Assembly: GCA_017534705.1 (NCBI GenBank)
Contig: JAFXVU010000044.1
Coordinates: 1 to 33,375, forward strand
From: Bacteroidaceae bacterium
GTDB lineage: Bacteria > Bacteroidota > Bacteroidia > Bacteroidales > Bacteroidaceae
DNA length: 33,375 bases
Reading direction: 5' to 3'
Part shown: in pieces, positions 1 through 7,717 of the stretch
Position numbering within the stretch: position 1 is the stretch's first letter
Layout of the letters: each line of letters begins with the position of its first letter
Notes under the pieces: model-generated
The model's database searches: none
Told to the model about the DNA's origin: nothing
The model's input: only the letters and a program-made list of their open reading frames with translations
Translations under genes and position numbers: made by a program

Positions 1-204
1 AAAATCAACAGTCCTGGAGTCATGACCACAGAGATAGAACTCGTGCAAGTGGTGCAATGCGAGATTATCCCTGAAGACATGAAGCAGGGCATTAACCTCA
101 ATTTCTCCAAGAAAGCGTATGGCTTTTTCGAAAACACTGAGGACGGAAAAAACGTGCTTCAGATTCTCGACCGTCTGTACAATCGAGAAGGGGAAGGAGA
201 ATGA
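1..204 (+). CDS. C-terminal fragment of an unidentified protein
   Basis: The reading frame is open from the first base of the window and ends at TGA 202-204, so this is the 3' end of a gene that begins outside. Sixty-seven codons are visible. The product has no signal peptide or membrane segment in this part, is mixed charged and polar, and ends in an acidic tail (EGEGE). An internal ATG at position 22 exists, but the frame continues upstream of it without a stop, so the longer reading is preferred. No family is recognised. An ATG at 201 overlaps the stop and opens a 28-codon frame ending at 287, which is probably not a gene. Confidence 0.5.
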   Translation, partial: KINSPGVMTTEIELVQVVQCEIIPEDMKQGINLNFSKKAYGFFENTEDGKNVLQILDRLYNREGEGE

Positions 205-296
205 ATGACAAAGACAACATAATACATTGTTTTCATGATTCAAGCCCGAAAGCATTGACATTCCCCGCTGAAAAACAGATTTTTTAGCCCGATATT

Positions 297-326
297 CTTG
301 TTCATCAAGATTTTTGTCTAATTTTG
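297..326 (+). promoter_or_regulatory. Bacteroidota-type promoter for the lipocalin-like gene
   Basis: A -33-like CTTG (297-300) is followed after 18 bases by the -7 box TAATTTTG (319-326), matching TAnnTTTG. Transcription would start near 333, about 35 bases before the ATG at 368. Confidence 0.6.
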
Positions 327-367
327 CAACTCGAAATTGAATTTTTCACTCATAAAAGAAACAGAAA

Positions 368-919
368 ATGACAACAACAAAGAAATTGATTACACTTGCC
401 ATCCTCACCCTCCTGCCCATGATGCAGATGATGGCTCAGTCTATCGAAGGCAAATGGAAATTGGCCGACGAGTCAAAAAAGGAAATGGAAATCGGCGATG
501 GCGAGGCTCAAGGCGACGTTTTCCTCATTTTCGGCCAGACAGATGTCAGTCTGATTTTCCAAATCGGTTACTCCGACGACGAGTTTGGAACCATCGGTTT
601 TGAGGTATCCATGCCTGGCGAGTACAAGATTGAGGACAATGTAATCAACAACAGTTTCAACGAGGATGCCGCGGATGCTCAAATCAACAAACTTGACATC
701 AAGAACGAAATCAAGAAGGCCATGGACGCCAGTCCCGAACTCAAAGCCCAGTTCATCACCTTACTCACCCAGGAGTTCGACAAGAACAAAGGAACCATGA
801 TTGATGGACTGAAGAAATTAAGCAATGGCATATCAACTATGACTATTGACAAGAACGACGGTGCTACCCTCACACTCAAGGTTGGAGAAAAGACCATTGT
901 AATGAACAAAGTGGAATAG
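368..919 (+). CDS. Secreted lipocalin-like hypothetical protein
   Basis: A 183-residue protein with a clear Sec signal peptide: MTTTKK, then a hydrophobic stretch, and likely cleavage after MAQ near residue 24. The mature part begins with an IEGKWKL motif, the GxW-type opening seen in lipocalin-like small secreted proteins of Bacteroidota. It ends with short beta-strand-like segments (ATLTLKVGEKTIVM). The middle, residues about 95-155, looks helical and charged. The GxW opening and the beta ending suggest a small beta-barrel that binds a ligand or lipid in the periplasm or at the outer membrane, but no ligand can be inferred. It stands alone, with its own promoter upstream and a hairpin downstream. 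The family assignment is tentative. Confidence 0.7.
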   Translation: MTTTKKLITLAILTLLPMMQMMAQSIEGKWKLADESKKEMEIGDGEAQGDVFLIFGQTDVSLIFQIGYSDDEFGTIGFEVSMPGEYKIEDNVINNSFNEDAADAQINKLDIKNEIKKAMDASPELKAQFITLLTQEFDKNKGTMIDGLKKLSNGISTMTIDKNDGATLTLKVGEKTIVMNKVE

Positions 920-940
920 AAACAATCCATCTCTATTTTC

Positions 941-985
941 ACACGGCTCCTCCAGTATTCCAACTGAAGGAGCCGTGGTGTGTTT
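941..985 (+). terminator. Hairpin terminator after the lipocalin-like gene
   Basis: The stem CACGGCTCCT (942-951) pairs with AGGAGCCGTG (968-977), and an inner CAGT (953-956) pairs with ACTG (963-966). The following TGTGTTTAT is only partly T-rich, so termination may be incomplete. Confidence 0.55.
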
Positions 986-1075
986 ATCACAGTCAGAAAG
1001 AGAGCCTCATCATTACTAACTGGTGACTCTTTCATCTGAAAAAAACGTTTCCTCCCCAAAAAAACAAGAGGAAAA

Positions 1076-1107
1076 GTTGCATTTATCAAAAGAAAGTCGT
1101 ATATTTG
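1076..1107 (+). promoter_or_regulatory. Promoter at the head of the AAA+ ATPase leader
   Basis: GTTG (1076-1079) is followed after 20 bases by TATATTTG (1100-1107), a perfect -7 box. The predicted start near 1114 gives the ATPase at 1336 a leader of about 220 bases, or drives the small frame at 1120-1221. Confidence 0.55.
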
Positions 1108-1119
1108 CAATATAATGAC

Positions 1120-1221
1120 ATGGAATGCGAAAGGCTCAAACAACAATTTCCTAAAACACAACCAATAGACAGACTGAACGACCTTAGCGCTGAAAGGCGC
1201 ACTCTTTTTTGTGGCAAATAG
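1120..1221 (+). CDS. Possible 33-residue leader peptide or small protein
   Basis: A short frame starts with ATG at 1120, just downstream of a perfect -7 box, and ends with TAG at 1219-1221. Its product is charged and mostly hydrophilic: it begins MECERLKQQFPK, contains IDRLNDLSAERR and ends FCGK. No family is recognised. A short GCGC/GCGC hairpin with six T residues overlaps its end (1187-1210). It could be a small protein, an upstream frame that affects the downstream ATPase, or chance. The rest of the 920-1335 interval holds a terminator, two candidate promoters and A/T-rich DNA. Confidence 0.25.
   Translation: MECERLKQQFPKTQPIDRLNDLSAERRTLFCGK
1187..1210 (+). terminator. Weak hairpin with T-run inside the ATPase leader
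   Basis: GCGC (1187-1190) can pair with GCGC (1197-1200) around a six-base loop, followed by ACTC and six T residues (1205-1210). The four-pair stem is short, so this is at best an attenuator-like site. Confidence 0.2.
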
Positions 1222-1279
1222 TGAATGCCACCTACAATTTGAAAAGCGCTCAAAAAAAAATCAAGTTTTTCATTAAATT

Positions 1280-1308
1280 TTTGACCTCTTAATTCTATAT
1301 TATATCTG
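1280..1308 (+). promoter_or_regulatory. Possible second promoter for the AAA+ ATPase
   Basis: TTTG (1280-1283) is followed after 17 bases by TATATCTG (1301-1308), one mismatch from TAnnTTTG. It would start transcription about 20 bases before the ATG at 1336. It is weaker than the site at 1100-1107. Confidence 0.35.
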
Positions 1309-1335
1309 AAATCATTATCATCAATTGTAAATGCT

Positions 1336-3033
1336 ATGACAACGAGAAAGAAAAAGAACGTAGAGTCCAAACCCTCATTATTGGATGAGATTCAAAACGA
1401 ATTGAACAAGAACCTTGACTTACTGTCTGCAATGGAGCAGATAGCCTCTCGCACCCGCAACAGCAATCTCAGCAAAGACACATTGGAGTCCATCAGCCTC
1501 TACACCAAAGTTCTTGAGGAGCGTATGGGTCTTACCGAGATGCAATCCGTCGTGTTCTCCATCTGTGTGGAAAACGGGCCTTTCAATGTGGACTTCAACG
1601 ACATCTCTTCTCATCTGGGCTGCAGCAGAATCAGCGCACTCCGACTGGGCAAAGATATTGACACCTTGGCACACAAGCGTTTGCTGCGCTACAGGAATGC
1701 CAAGGACCAAAGTTCGTTCGACATACCATCAGCAGTGCTCAACGCTCTCAAACGCAACGAGGCATACAAGACGCCCAAACGCGAGAACCTGAACATTGAG
1801 GAGCTCTTCTTCATCATCAGCCAAGATTACAATGACCTGACCAACGAGACCATCACGGCTGAAGAGTTCAAGAAAGAGTCGCACAAATTGCTGGAGGACA
1901 ACAGTCATCTTCCCTTCGTGCAGAGATTCCAGAAGCTGTCGCTTAACGATGATGAAGACGATTGGATACTGATGTTGGCTTTCTGCCACCTTTGTGTCAA
2001 TAACAACGACAACAGAATACGTTTTGGTGACTTCAGCGACGTGTTTGAATACGACTGTGATTTGACAATAGCGAAACACGACTTACGCAATGGCACCCAC
2101 AGGCTGATGAAGATGAACCTCATCGAGCAGACCTGCGAAGACGGTATGGCCAACACGACAGAATTCAAGGTGACCGATGACGCCAAACGCACCCTGCTCT
2201 GCGATTTCAACTTACAAGGCACAGAAGAGGTAGTCGCAGGATTGATTAAGAACGAAAAACTGGTGCAAAAGAAGTTGTACTACGATGCCGATGTCAAGAA
2301 TCAGGTTGACGAGCTCTTCACATTCCTCTCTAATGATAAATACCAAGAGATTCACGAGAGAATGAAAGCCAAAGGATACCACCAAGGGTTTGCCTGCCTG
2401 TTCTACGGTGACCCAGGCACAGGCAAGACCGAAACGGCCTATCAGATTGCCAAAGCCACAGGACGCGACATTTTGATGGTGGACGTGCCTCAAATCAAGA
2501 GCAAATGGGTGGGCGACTCCGAGAAAAATGTGAAAGGACTCTTCGACCAGTACCGCTCACTGGTCAAACGGATGCCCGTTGCCCCCATCCTCTTCTTCAA
2601 CGAGGCAGACGCCTTGTTCGGAACGCGTATGAATGGGGCGCAAAGAGCTGTGGACAAGATGGAGAACACCCTTCAAAACATCATCCTCCAGGAGATGGAG
2701 GACCTCGACGGCATCCTCATCGCCACCACTAACCTCACCTGCAATCTCGACCCTGCCTTCTCACGCCGTTTCCTCTACAAAATCAGGTTCGACAAACCCA
2801 CGATTGAGGCTCGCCAACACATCTGGCACGAGATGATTCCCGAGCTCAGCGACACAGAGTCGATGTCGCTCGCCAAAAGTTACGAGTTCAGTGGAGGACA
2901 GATTGAGAACATCGCAAGGAAATACACCATCAATTGCATCCTGCACGGCGACAGTGGCAAACGCCTTGATGCCATCCAAAACTATTGCAAGACCGAGAAC
3001 ATCGATGCCAAGACCAACAAAATCGGGTTTTAG
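1336..3033 (+). CDS. AAA+ ATPase with long N-terminal helical domain
   Basis: A 565-residue cytoplasmic ATPase. Residues 1-300 are mostly helical with no recognised domain; a stretch near 65-120 could be a winged helix (LTEMQ...SSHLGCSRISALRLGKDIDTL spread over the region). The C-terminal AAA+ module has Walker A GDPGTGKT (358-365), Walker B ILFFNEAD (418-425), a sensor-1 ATTN (463-466), paired arginines AFSRRF (474-479) as arginine-finger candidates, and a sensor-2-like SGGQIENIARK (519-529). The layout resembles the FtsH/Cdc48-type clade, which remodels proteins or complexes, but there is no protease domain or membrane segment. The Walker B carries Asn where Asp is usual; Glu422, as counted from FNE, is kept. 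It is flanked by its own promoter and a strong terminator, so it is probably monocistronic. The client is unknown. Confidence 0.85.
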   Translation: MTTRKKKNVESKPSLLDEIQNELNKNLDLLSAMEQIASRTRNSNLSKDTLESISLYTKVLEERMGLTEMQSVVFSICVENGPFNVDFNDISSHLGCSRISALRLGKDIDTLAHKRLLRYRNAKDQSSFDIPSAVLNALKRNEAYKTPKRENLNIEELFFIISQDYNDLTNETITAEEFKKESHKLLEDNSHLPFVQRFQKLSLNDDEDDWILMLAFCHLCVNNNDNRIRFGDFSDVFEYDCDLTIAKHDLRNGTHRLMKMNLIEQTCEDGMANTTEFKVTDDAKRTLLCDFNLQGTEEVVAGLIKNEKLVQKKLYYDADVKNQVDELFTFLSNDKYQEIHERMKAKGYHQGFACLFYGDPGTGKTETAYQIAKATGRDILMVDVPQIKSKWVGDSEKNVKGLFDQYRSLVKRMPVAPILFFNEADALFGTRMNGAQRAVDKMENTLQNIILQEMEDLDGILIATTNLTCNLDPAFSRRFLYKIRFDKPTIEARQHIWHEMIPELSDTESMSLAKSYEFSGGQIENIARKYTINCILHGDSGKRLDAIQNYCKTENIDAKTNKIGF

Positions 3034-3059
3034 CCATTGGTCTTTTTTCCCTTGATTAT

Positions 3060-3095
3060 GGCATGGGGCGCATCACTGCGCCCCATGCCTTTCCC
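3060..3095 (+). terminator. Strong terminator after the AAA+ ATPase
   Basis: A perfect 13-base-pair stem, GGCATGGGGCGCA (3060-3072) with TGCGCCCCATGCC (3077-3089), has a four-base loop and is followed by TTTCCC. Confidence 0.8.
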
Positions 3096-3135
3096 AGGTA
3101 GTTTCTAAAAAAGCACGAAGTAAAAATAGAAAATA

Positions 3136-3166
3136 TTTGTTTTCTTCTAGATTATATATAACTTTG
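3136..3166 (+). promoter_or_regulatory. Consensus promoter for the secreted esterase
   Basis: TTTG (3136-3139), a 19-base spacer and TAACTTTG (3159-3166) match the Bacteroidota consensus exactly. The leader to the ATG at 3228 would be about 55 bases. Confidence 0.75.
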
Positions 3167-3227
3167 TAGCATACAAATATTATTGAATGAGAAACTTGAG
3201 ACTTAATTAATTATAACCCTTTATCCG

Positions 3228-4610
3228 ATGATGAAAAGAAACTACATGCTGACGGTTCTTCTAATCGTAGCCACCCTTCTAAGCACTCATGCCCGTGCTG
3301 AAGTGGACCCCAATTTTTACGTGTATCTCTGTATTGGCCAAAGCAACATGGAAGGCCAAGGAGAAATTGAAGAATGCGACCTCTCTCCCAATGAGCGTTT
3401 TCAGATGATGTCAACGCTCGACTGCGGAACCCGAAAGAAGGGGCAATGGTACCAGGCCGTCCCCCCACTGGCTCGCTGTAACACCAATCTCTGTCCTGCC
3501 GATTATTTCGGTCGCACCATGGTGGACAACCTCGGCGAAGACAAGCGCGTAGGTGTTGTGGTGGTAGCCATCGGCGGTATCAAGATTGATTTGTATGATC
3601 CGGACGGCTGGCAGTCCTACGTCAATTCAATGACCGAGGGTTGGCAGATCAATTCCGTCAACGCTTACGGCGGTAATCCTTTAAGCCGTCTGATTGAATG
3701 CGCCAAGGAGGCACAAAAGAGTGGTGTCATCAAAGGCATCCTATTGCATCAAGGTGAAAGCGACGCCTACAACGACGCTTGGCTTCAGAAGGTGAAGAAA
3801 GTCTATGAAAGTCTGCTCTCAGAACTGAACCTCAAAGCAGAAGACGTACCTCTCATTGCCGGTGAAGTGGGTGGTGCCGACCAAAACGGCATTTGCAGCG
3901 GAGCCAACAACACCATCGATCGTTTGCCGAGAATCATTCCCACGGCCCACATCGTATCGTCCATAGGTTGCACACTCCAGAGCGACAACCTCCACTTCGA
4001 TTCCAAAGGCTACCGCAAATTAGGCCGCCGCTATGCAAAGGCCATGCTCGGAACAATGGGCATCGAAGCCGACATCAACGAGGATGAGGTGCCTCAGATA
4101 GATTACTCCCAGCCCATTGACATGACCAACCGCTTCACTTATTGCTGGAATGAGAGTGCGGGGGAAACCGTTACCTCTGAAAACGGCATCCTTGTTTACA
4201 AGGGTGTGCAATGGGGAGGTGTTGCATGCTGGCTGGGCAGTGCCGACTGGTCAGAATATGCCAAGATTGTGTTCGAGTTCGCTGAGCCCACTCCCATAGC
4301 CACCCAAATATTCATTCAGGGAGAAGAAGACATCAAGGCATGGGTGAATGCCGGGGCAGAATCAGCCGAATGTTCCTTTGACGGTCACAACGTAAGTGCC
4401 GTCAGCCAGGTAGCCCTCCAGGCTGCCGATGCAGGCATTGTGAAGATCTCCCGAATATACTTGCTGCGCCAGCTTTCCTCTGGTATCCACAATACGGCAA
4501 TGCCAAGTAACGAGGAAGACCGAGAATGGTTTCTTCTGAATGGCCAGCCCGCACCTCAGGGTTATAAGGGAATCATCATCTCAAAGGGTAAAAAGGTGTT
4601 ACGCCATTGA
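3228..4610 (+). CDS. Secreted SGNH/SASA carbohydrate esterase (CE6-like, sialate O-acetylesterase-related)
   Basis: A 460-residue protein with a signal peptide (about residues 1-24, ending near ARA). The SGNH blocks are clear: GQSNMEG at 37-43 with nucleophile Ser39, HQGESD at 174-179, and SDNLHF with Asp253 and His256. This is the SASA/CE6 pattern of enzymes that remove acetyl groups from glycans such as xylan or sialic acid. Residues about 285-440 form an extra beta-rich, probably carbohydrate-binding or structural, module. The end (FLLNGQPAPQ, then KGIIISKGKKVLRH) matches the degenerate C-terminal tail common on secreted Prevotella proteins. It has its own consensus promoter and ends at a bidirectional terminator. 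The polysaccharide substrate cannot be decided; acetylated xylan or pectin are the likeliest. Confidence 0.85.
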   Translation: MMKRNYMLTVLLIVATLLSTHARAEVDPNFYVYLCIGQSNMEGQGEIEECDLSPNERFQMMSTLDCGTRKKGQWYQAVPPLARCNTNLCPADYFGRTMVDNLGEDKRVGVVVVAIGGIKIDLYDPDGWQSYVNSMTEGWQINSVNAYGGNPLSRLIECAKEAQKSGVIKGILLHQGESDAYNDAWLQKVKKVYESLLSELNLKAEDVPLIAGEVGGADQNGICSGANNTIDRLPRIIPTAHIVSSIGCTLQSDNLHFDSKGYRKLGRRYAKAMLGTMGIEADINEDEVPQIDYSQPIDMTNRFTYCWNESAGETVTSENGILVYKGVQWGGVACWLGSADWSEYAKIVFEFAEPTPIATQIFIQGEEDIKAWVNAGAESAECSFDGHNVSAVSQVALQAADAGIVKISRIYLLRQLSSGIHNTAMPSNEEDREWFLLNGQPAPQGYKGIIISKGKKVLRH

Positions 4611-4656
4611 TGACATCATTACACCACGTTAATTTTAAAAGGCGAAAGACCTTTAG

Positions 4657-4694
4657 ACAAAACAATCCGTGGCGATTGCCACGGATTGTTTTGT
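4657..4694. terminator. Bidirectional terminator between convergent genes
   Basis: ACAAAACAATCCGTGGC (4657-4673) pairs perfectly over 17 bases with its complement at 4678-4694 around the loop GATT. The A-rich and T-rich ends of the arms give a T-run in both directions, so it can stop both the esterase and the transporter transcripts. Confidence 0.85.
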
Positions 4695-4712
4695 TCATGT
4701 AGGTGAAGCACC

Positions 4713-5564
4713 TTATTTCTTTACCTTGCAGAGCCCTACATAGGCGATGAGGAAGATGTTCATCATCAGTGAATAGATGATGGCAGGTATGGCTATCGTG
4801 TCGTTGTTGAAGACAAAAGGGCTGCTGGCAATGGCGATGCTCTGGGCTGCATTCTGCATGCCAATCTCTATCACGATGGTTTTCCTCTCCTTGCCAGTAA
4901 GTCGTCCCACCCATGAAAGCAATACACCCGTTCCCATGGAAAGAAGCACCAGAAGCGAGATGCAAGAACCCAGAGAACCGATATTGTCGAGAATGGTGTG
5001 TTTGTGCTGGATGTAAAAGACCGTCACAAGCAGCACAAGGAGTGGAAGAGCCGTCTTCGAGAGAATGGCATTGAGTTTTGTTGCCGCTTTCTTCCATTTC
5101 TTTCTCACCCAGACTCCTAATGCTATTGGAACAAACATCAGGACTATGTTTTGCACTATCAGTTGTCCGACAGGCAGATGAATCTCCATTGCCTCCGCTC
5201 CCGTAGCAGGCATCACCACCCTCATGATAATCGGCAGTGTGACAAGCGTTATCAAACTGCTGCACGCCGTCAACGACACAGACAAAGCCACATCGCCTTT
5301 AGCAAGCATGGAGAACACATTGGACGAGCTACCACCTGGGCAACAAGCAATCAGTACCACACCAATGAAGAAGAGAGGAGAGAGGTGGAACGCCGAGGCC
5401 AGAAGAAACGCCAGAACGGGTAGACAGACAATCTGGCCAATAAGTCCGGCAAAGATAGGGCGCGGACGCTTGAGAAACAACTTGAAGTCCGACAGCCGGA
5501 GCGTAAGTCCGAGTTCGAACATCAACAATGCAAGAATGGGAATAACAATAAAAATAGTTGCCAT
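4713..5564 (-). CDS. Bile acid:sodium symporter (BASS) family transporter
   Basis: A 283-residue integral membrane protein with about nine or ten hydrophobic spans. Two BASS-family signatures are visible: CCPGGSSSN at 74-82 and EIGMQNAAQS at 233-242, the discontinuous-helix regions that shape the sodium and substrate sites. Family members import bile acids, pyruvate, pantothenate or other organic anions with sodium. Bacterial homologues are often named bile-acid symporters without proof of substrate, and the same caution applies here. The gene stands alone, convergent with the esterase and divergent from the helical-repeat gene at 5762. Its length is normal for the bacterial family and it appears intact. 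Confidence 0.9.
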   Translation of the reverse strand: MATIFIVIPILALLMFELGLTLRLSDFKLFLKRPRPIFAGLIGQIVCLPVLAFLLASAFHLSPLFFIGVVLIACCPGGSSSNVFSMLAKGDVALSVSLTACSSLITLVTLPIIMRVVMPATGAEAMEIHLPVGQLIVQNIVLMFVPIALGVWVRKKWKKAATKLNAILSKTALPLLVLLVTVFYIQHKHTILDNIGSLGSCISLLVLLSMGTGVLLSWVGRLTGKERKTIVIEIGMQNAAQSIAIASSPFVFNNDTIAIPAIIYSLMMNIFLIAYVGLCKVKK

Positions 5565-5623
5565 AATGTATCAACAGTTAGCTTTATGCCATGATTATAA
5601 CGGTTTGACTCACTAATAAGACG

Positions 5624-5655
5624 CAAAATAACAAAGAAATCTCCTTTCAGGCAAG
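5624..5655 (-). promoter_or_regulatory. Possible promoter for the BASS transporter
   Basis: On the minus strand, CTTG (complement of 5652-5655) is followed after 20 bases by TTATTTTG (complement of 5624-5631). The -7 box has T instead of A at its second position, so this is a near match only. Confidence 0.35.
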
Positions 5656-5726
5656 CAAAGGCCGTTTTTTCAAACAAATGATGAAACAAACTCTTCCCAA
5701 AACACCGTGTTCACAATAAAAAAAGG

Positions 5727-5734
5727 TATATTTG
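5727..5734 (+). promoter_or_regulatory. -7 promoter box upstream of the helical-repeat gene
   Basis: TATATTTG is a perfect -7 box; no good -33 was found. It rules out the in-frame TTG at 5732 as a start and supports the ATG at 5762, giving a leader of about 20 bases. Confidence 0.6.
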
Positions 5735-5761
5735 CGTCACAAACCAACTCTAACCTTCAAC

Positions 5762-6691
5762 ATGGAAGTAAAAGACATTTTCGAACTGCGCAAACAGGGT
5801 AAGACAGAGGAGGCATACGAGGCGATACGCCCCATGTATGCTGTTCACCAAGGGCATTACACCACAATCGCCATGTTCTGGTGCGCCAGCGACATGATTA
5901 AACTTCGACTGGAACAACAACGGGTGGATGAAGCTCTGAAAATCTTCCAGGCACTCGTCCGTCTCTATCCCAACATGGACGATTCCGACGGCAAGGGGCA
6001 CCATGCCATACTCCGTCATGCCTTGAGCCTGAGTGACGCGTCGCCACAATTCTCGATGGTGGATTTTCTGGAGAACGGCGGTATGGACAGTTTGACAGCT
6101 GACGACTGGAAGGCCTCAGAAGCCAACGGCCACCCCCTACCTTCCACCGCCACACGCCTCATCAGCCATGTCTACCGAGAGTTGGAAGCCAACCCGACCG
6201 CAGAATTGGGGTTGCGTTGCACTCCCATCCTCAATGAAGCGCTTCGCCACAGCCGCAACAATATGAACTACCAACGGCTCATGGCGCTCATCTACAAGAT
6301 TACAGGCGAGAACAAGAAAGCAGTTGACATCTACAAACAACTGCTACGCAAACATCACCAGTCCTATCTCTACAGTGAACTGGCTGCACTCGCCTCTCAG
6401 CCCTCCAACAAGATTCCACTTCTCTGTAAGGCTATTCAGACGCAGAAAGAAGAAAAATTCCGCACCAAACTCTATATCCAACTCGCTGAACTTCTTGTGG
6501 ACAGCAACCCCCAGATAGCGGCTTATCTTCTCAGTGAGAGCATACGCATTCGCCAGGCAGGAGGATTCCATGTCTCACAACAGCAATTGCTACTCAGCAA
6601 GAAACTAGCAGACATCCAACCCGCCACATCAGCACAAGCTATCGACTTCATTGTCCAGCAGACTGAACTGGTGAAGAAAATCATTGGATAA
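5762..6691 (+). CDS. TPR-like helical-repeat protein
   Basis: A 309-residue soluble protein, almost entirely alpha-helical, with no signal peptide or membrane span. Several helix pairs have tetratricopeptide-like spacing, for example around LRKQGKTEEAYEAIRPMY near the start, RVDEALKIFQALVRLYP at about residue 55-70, and YKITGENKKAVDIYKQLL near residue 180. Such repeats usually act as protein-protein scaffolds. No catalytic motif is seen. The start at 5762 is chosen because the upstream in-frame TTG lies inside the -7 promoter box. The next gene, an epimerase-like protein, follows after 42 bases with no promoter or terminator between them, so they are probably co-transcribed, although a functional link is not obvious. 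Confidence 0.75.
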   Translation: MEVKDIFELRKQGKTEEAYEAIRPMYAVHQGHYTTIAMFWCASDMIKLRLEQQRVDEALKIFQALVRLYPNMDDSDGKGHHAILRHALSLSDASPQFSMVDFLENGGMDSLTADDWKASEANGHPLPSTATRLISHVYRELEANPTAELGLRCTPILNEALRHSRNNMNYQRLMALIYKITGENKKAVDIYKQLLRKHHQSYLYSELAALASQPSNKIPLLCKAIQTQKEEKFRTKLYIQLAELLVDSNPQIAAYLLSESIRIRQAGGFHVSQQQLLLSKKLADIQPATSAQAIDFIVQQTELVKKIIG

Positions 6692-6733
6692 AGCTGAACA
6701 CTACTTGAAAACCAACCATAAAACCGCATCAAT

Positions 6734-7606
6734 ATGATAGAACTTAAAAACGAAACACTGACCATCCTCATCTCTGAGACTGGTGCAGAACTGCAAAGCA
6801 TCAAGGATGCCACAGGCAAGGAGTACCTATGGCAAGCAGACCCTAATTACTGGCCCCGTCATTCACCCATCTTGTTTCCCATCGTGTGCAGTGTGAACAA
6901 CGACACCTACCGAGTGGATGGTGAAGAATACCATTTGCCCCGCCACGGTTTCGCCCGCGACCGCGAGTTCCAAGTCGTTTACCAGCACGAAGACGAGGTA
7001 GCCCTCCAACTCCTTTGGGACGATGAGACGCTGAAAGTCTATCCTTACCTTTTTGCCCTCACCATCACCTACACTTTGGTCGGCAATTCCATCTCCATAG
7101 AATGGCAGGTGGACAATCTCGACGAGGATGAGATACATTTCCAAATAGGCGGTCATCCCGCTTTCAACATTCCCGACATGCAAGAAGGCGAGGCGCAGCA
7201 CGGGCGCGTCCAGCTCGATGCCTCGGCACCCATTTACCGCTACACGAGTTTCATAGACGGCACGCACGACATGACCGAAGACCTTGTGGAAACCAGCGAG
7301 GAAGGTATCATCGACTTCAACGACGAGACTTGGAGTAAAGACTCCATACAAATCCACAGATGTCAGACCACCCAAGCCGAGATTCTGGACAAAGAGGGCA
7401 ATCCTGTAGTAACTGTATATTATGAGACCCCTGTCTGCGCTTTCTGGAGCCCTTACAAGAAGAACGCACCCTTCGTTTGCGTAGAGCCTTGGTACGGAGT
7501 GGGCGACTACCGTGGTTTTGACGGTGAGTTCCGCGACAAACCCCTCATGAACCACCTTCTGCCAGGTGCATCCTTCTTGGGTGGTTACCAAATTGAAATC
7601 GGCTGA
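6734..7606 (+). CDS. Aldose 1-epimerase family protein (LacX/YihR-like)
   Basis: A 290-residue cytoplasmic protein of the galactose mutarotase-like superfamily. The conserved set is present: HGFAR with His71, GGHPAFN with His141, and VEPWYG with Glu251 as the likely base. The opening IELKNETLTILISETGAEL and the ILFP segment near 46-49 are typical of the LacX-type branch. These proteins are believed to interconvert the alpha and beta anomers of aldoses, but the LacX branch is poorly studied and the sugar is unknown. The gene is the second in a probable operon and lies next to the pectin-degradation block, so a role with released sugars is possible but not shown. Confidence 0.85.
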   Translation: MIELKNETLTILISETGAELQSIKDATGKEYLWQADPNYWPRHSPILFPIVCSVNNDTYRVDGEEYHLPRHGFARDREFQVVYQHEDEVALQLLWDDETLKVYPYLFALTITYTLVGNSISIEWQVDNLDEDEIHFQIGGHPAFNIPDMQEGEAQHGRVQLDASAPIYRYTSFIDGTHDMTEDLVETSEEGIIDFNDETWSKDSIQIHRCQTTQAEILDKEGNPVVTVYYETPVCAFWSPYKKNAPFVCVEPWYGVGDYRGFDGEFRDKPLMNHLLPGASFLGGYQIEIG

Positions 7607-7663
7607 TTGGAGAGGTCTGAGAAATCGGCGTACCCCTCAATTAGCCATTAGGTCATATACAAA

Positions 7664-7697
7664 AGGCCACAGACGGGATAATACCTGCCTGTGGCCT
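7664..7697 (-). terminator. Terminator at the 3' end of the PL11 gene
   Basis: AGGCCACAG (7664-7672) pairs with CTGTGGCCT (7689-7697), with further pairing of CGGG to CCTG inside. Read on the minus strand the stem is followed by TTTTGTATATG, a T-rich tract suited to ending the lyase transcript. It may also stop the convergent epimerase transcript. Confidence 0.65.
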
Positions 7698-7717
7698 AAC
7701 TTATATCACGCTTTTTA

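Noticed and set aside
201..287. 28-codon frame overlapping the first gene's stop by ATGA
   Set aside because: The overlap is suggestive of coupling, but the product is short and shows no features, and the frame ends just before the next promoter region.
5732..5761. Upstream TTG start for the helical-repeat gene
   Set aside because: The TTG is part of the -7 box TATATTTG, so it would not be in the transcript. The ATG at 5762 is used. The same reasoning removes TTG starts at 29838 and 32347.
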